Shown here in pieces: positions 63,601-64,000 of a DNA stretch of 64,000 nucleotides. Position numbers and translations under genes: made by a program. The first letter of the stretch is position 1. Each line of letters starts with the position of its first letter. Source of the DNA: Neisseriaceae bacterium. Lineage in GTDB: Bacteria > Pseudomonadota > Gammaproteobacteria > Burkholderiales > Neisseriaceae. The notes beneath the pieces were generated by a model. That model was not told where the DNA came from. It was given only the letters and a program-made list of their open reading frames with translations, and did no database searches. The stretch spans positions 16,825 to 80,824 of the forward strand of contig JAGBKK010000031.1 in NCBI GenBank assembly GCA_017934045.1, read 5' to 3'.

Positions 63601-64000
63601 TATTTCATTAGACCAACCCACCAAAGATAAGATTGACAGCAAATTAAGCACCCTGAAAACGCGTGTGATTGCTAACGGTCAAACCAAAGACGGACAAACT
63701 TTGAATGCAACGCAAACCAATGCGGACTTTATTCAAGGTAAGAATATCAAATTAGACGCAGGAACCAATGGCATTACTATTGCTACGGAAGATAATGTCG
63801 AATTTAACAGCGTTAATACCACCAATATCACAGCGACAGGCGAGACCAAGTTAGGAGACAAATTCACGGTTGCGAATGACGGCACAGTTACTTACAGCAA
63901 CAGTAATCCGACCAATCCTAACGAAGTGGTGAATAAAACCTACGCCGACAGTTTAGGCTGGGATTTACAAGTGAATGGCGTAAAACAAGGCGAGACCATA
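60605..64000 (+). CDS. Trimeric autotransporter adhesin (YadA/Hia type), 5' part cut by window edge
   Basis: An open frame of 1132 codons reaching the right edge. Residues 1-28 are an extended signal peptide region (MNKIYRTVYNETTNTWVAVEE), then the hydrophobic signal LTAIAAALAMVSP, probably cleaved after AQA-70. The passenger begins with two cysteines (about 74 and 88), then a YadA-like head of about 14-residue repeats around A-x-G-x-N-S-x-A-x-G (residues about 150-820), a neck RRIQNVAAGLVSADSTDAIN near 830 and stalk segments with NGITIATEDNV. Such trimers mediate adhesion to host cells. AAGGGAG is upstream. The membrane anchor lies outside the window. Confidence 0.94.
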   Translation, partial: MNKIYRTVYNETTNTWVAVEETAKSHRKSSSGVVDNATAGVSGSLKVRSLTAIAAALAMVSPFMANQAQADVLCKNTSNNQVTARTTCESGENAISQMSWSGGTANGTNSTAWSGGYAGAKQNSDTVNYTINSNNYPADENGNRPTFTITETVKGNGANATAWGGGRAIGPNATAMANGKAYGSSSLAVGNGAIAYGPNSIAFGRGKAIGSDSIAFGQSTAFGPNSFANGSSKTIAIGSNSVAYGESTIAEGNNAMTWGFGTRTAGNNATAFGKWTVASGERATAFGMQNQALANNSVTAGGFNNVINAGSENSASLGGENAQIQGKDSVTLGGNGSQALSNNSLAAVGGVVSAGAENAIAMGKNSTVYTHADNSFAALGGQVGSTAGEYSQNAVAIGSGAVADYASSGSSGGGTDKSPSGNVALGVNTHAEGAGTVAIGGQTNSKGAYAQNSGSIAIGAKAEAVGATLNYRSGTQPAKGTNSEYDRTLNTATWGSNTKPSQMVAIGDSAAAYGDQATAIGANSIAAGTASIAMGGDDLGRSDKPGKTQFANIQTQLSTLNSTLTANGYTAPSTLTNTLTAGDVAYYDVTLAKGDASVVIGQKAVAEGHLSNAVGALSRSKGNNSIAFGTASQTGADNSIAMGAVATTGDSATQSTAIGYMAQTGGTVDVSKVDSVANMTYSVNGGDTQNVVDLGSQTGTGENSVAVGEHNKVLGSNSTAVGQGNIVIGNNSGAFGDPNVIIGDNSKVVGNDNVVAANKAFVVGNNVTQTADNSVFLGDSAAYVVKGTTTAGISQYTDSYTIGNATYDNAFAAQGSDTMGVVSVGAVGSERRIQNVAAGLVSADSTDAINGSQLNAAYEDLQWRISAAKTGGDINTAIDSEVVGKYTGSKNGGNVKFIAGDGVAIKTSRDATTDGSLNLEFSMNTTTVSNTDNGSLKLDDINKGNSPATAATVVNAVNNSYWVATDGTKTTEVKPSNQVQWKGSDGVEVVLNDNTKTFDISLDQPTKDKIDSKLSTLKTRVIANGQTKDGQTLNATQTNADFIQGKNIKLDAGTNGITIATEDNVEFNSVNTTNITATGETKLGDKFTVANDGTVTYSNSNPTNPNEVVNKTYADSLGWDLQVNGVKQGETI

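Overview
The window is about 64 kb of a low-GC Neisseriaceae chromosome, most likely a genus other than Neisseria itself (Simonsiella, Alysiella, Kingella or a relative). The main evidence is the roughly once-per-kilobase 17-mer TTTCAGGCAGCCTGAAA. It contains the DNA uptake sequence dialects recalled from the literature as AGGCAGCCTGAA (Kingella type) and AGGCTGCCTGAA (Simonsiella type) on its two strands. Gene content (gatCA, rsmG-parAB, dacB/PBP4, FxsA, DarP, DUF3460, SlyX, a Slam-type surface lipoprotein, an ESPR-bearing trimeric autotransporter) agrees. No rRNA, prophage, CRISPR array or transposase gene was seen. The only RNA gene found is tRNA-Lys(TTT).

Layout. 0-7 kb: start of mreB (cut by the left edge), gatCA-panC, dacB, rsmG-parA-parB. 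7-13 kb: an accessory stretch with an ASCH protein, an MFS exporter, a flavin-barrel protein and a GbsR/MarR-type regulator followed by small membrane proteins and an NAD(P)-binding SDR; matching 20-bp operators precede the regulator and the first membrane gene. 13-24 kb: pdxJ, a NUDIX hydrolase, a glycosyltransferase, tag, fxsA, ychF, a sulfide:quinone reductase-like gene, waaF, an RlmK-like methyltransferase, pdxH. 24-31 kb: aroQ-accB-accC-prmA, a CDF metal exporter, a TbpB-like lipoprotein, serC, tRNA-Lys. 31-37 kb: a HlyD adaptor and NodT-type outer-membrane factor with a YhcG nuclease-like gene between them, then a di-haem cytochrome c peroxidase. 37-53 kb: darP, argB, msrAB, priA, purK/purE, a CpoB-like lipoprotein operon, hemH, a KpsS/LipB-like gene, pgi, aroA, phasin. 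53-64 kb: icd, trpB, an SDR, a CPBP protease, slyX, pyrC and the first 1132 codons of a trimeric autotransporter adhesin cut by the right edge.

The most interesting material is non-coding. Seven 106-108 bp elements with TA target duplications look like the short form of Neisseria Correia elements, but carry three different terminal-repeat sequences whose two ends co-vary. One copy sits inside another, one has broken a small gene, and one has rewritten the C-terminus and stop codon of the NUDIX gene. Two arrays of three adjacent hairpins, all with C(GNA)G triloops, lie just after an uptake sequence and downstream of tag and icd. Uptake sequences themselves supply stop codons, Shine-Dalgarno bases and recurrent peptides (FRLPEN, SGSLK, FQAA) to many genes. 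Among proteins, the oddest is PurK, which carries a roughly 320-residue Pro/Lys/Glu/Thr-rich repeat extension before its ATP-grasp core.
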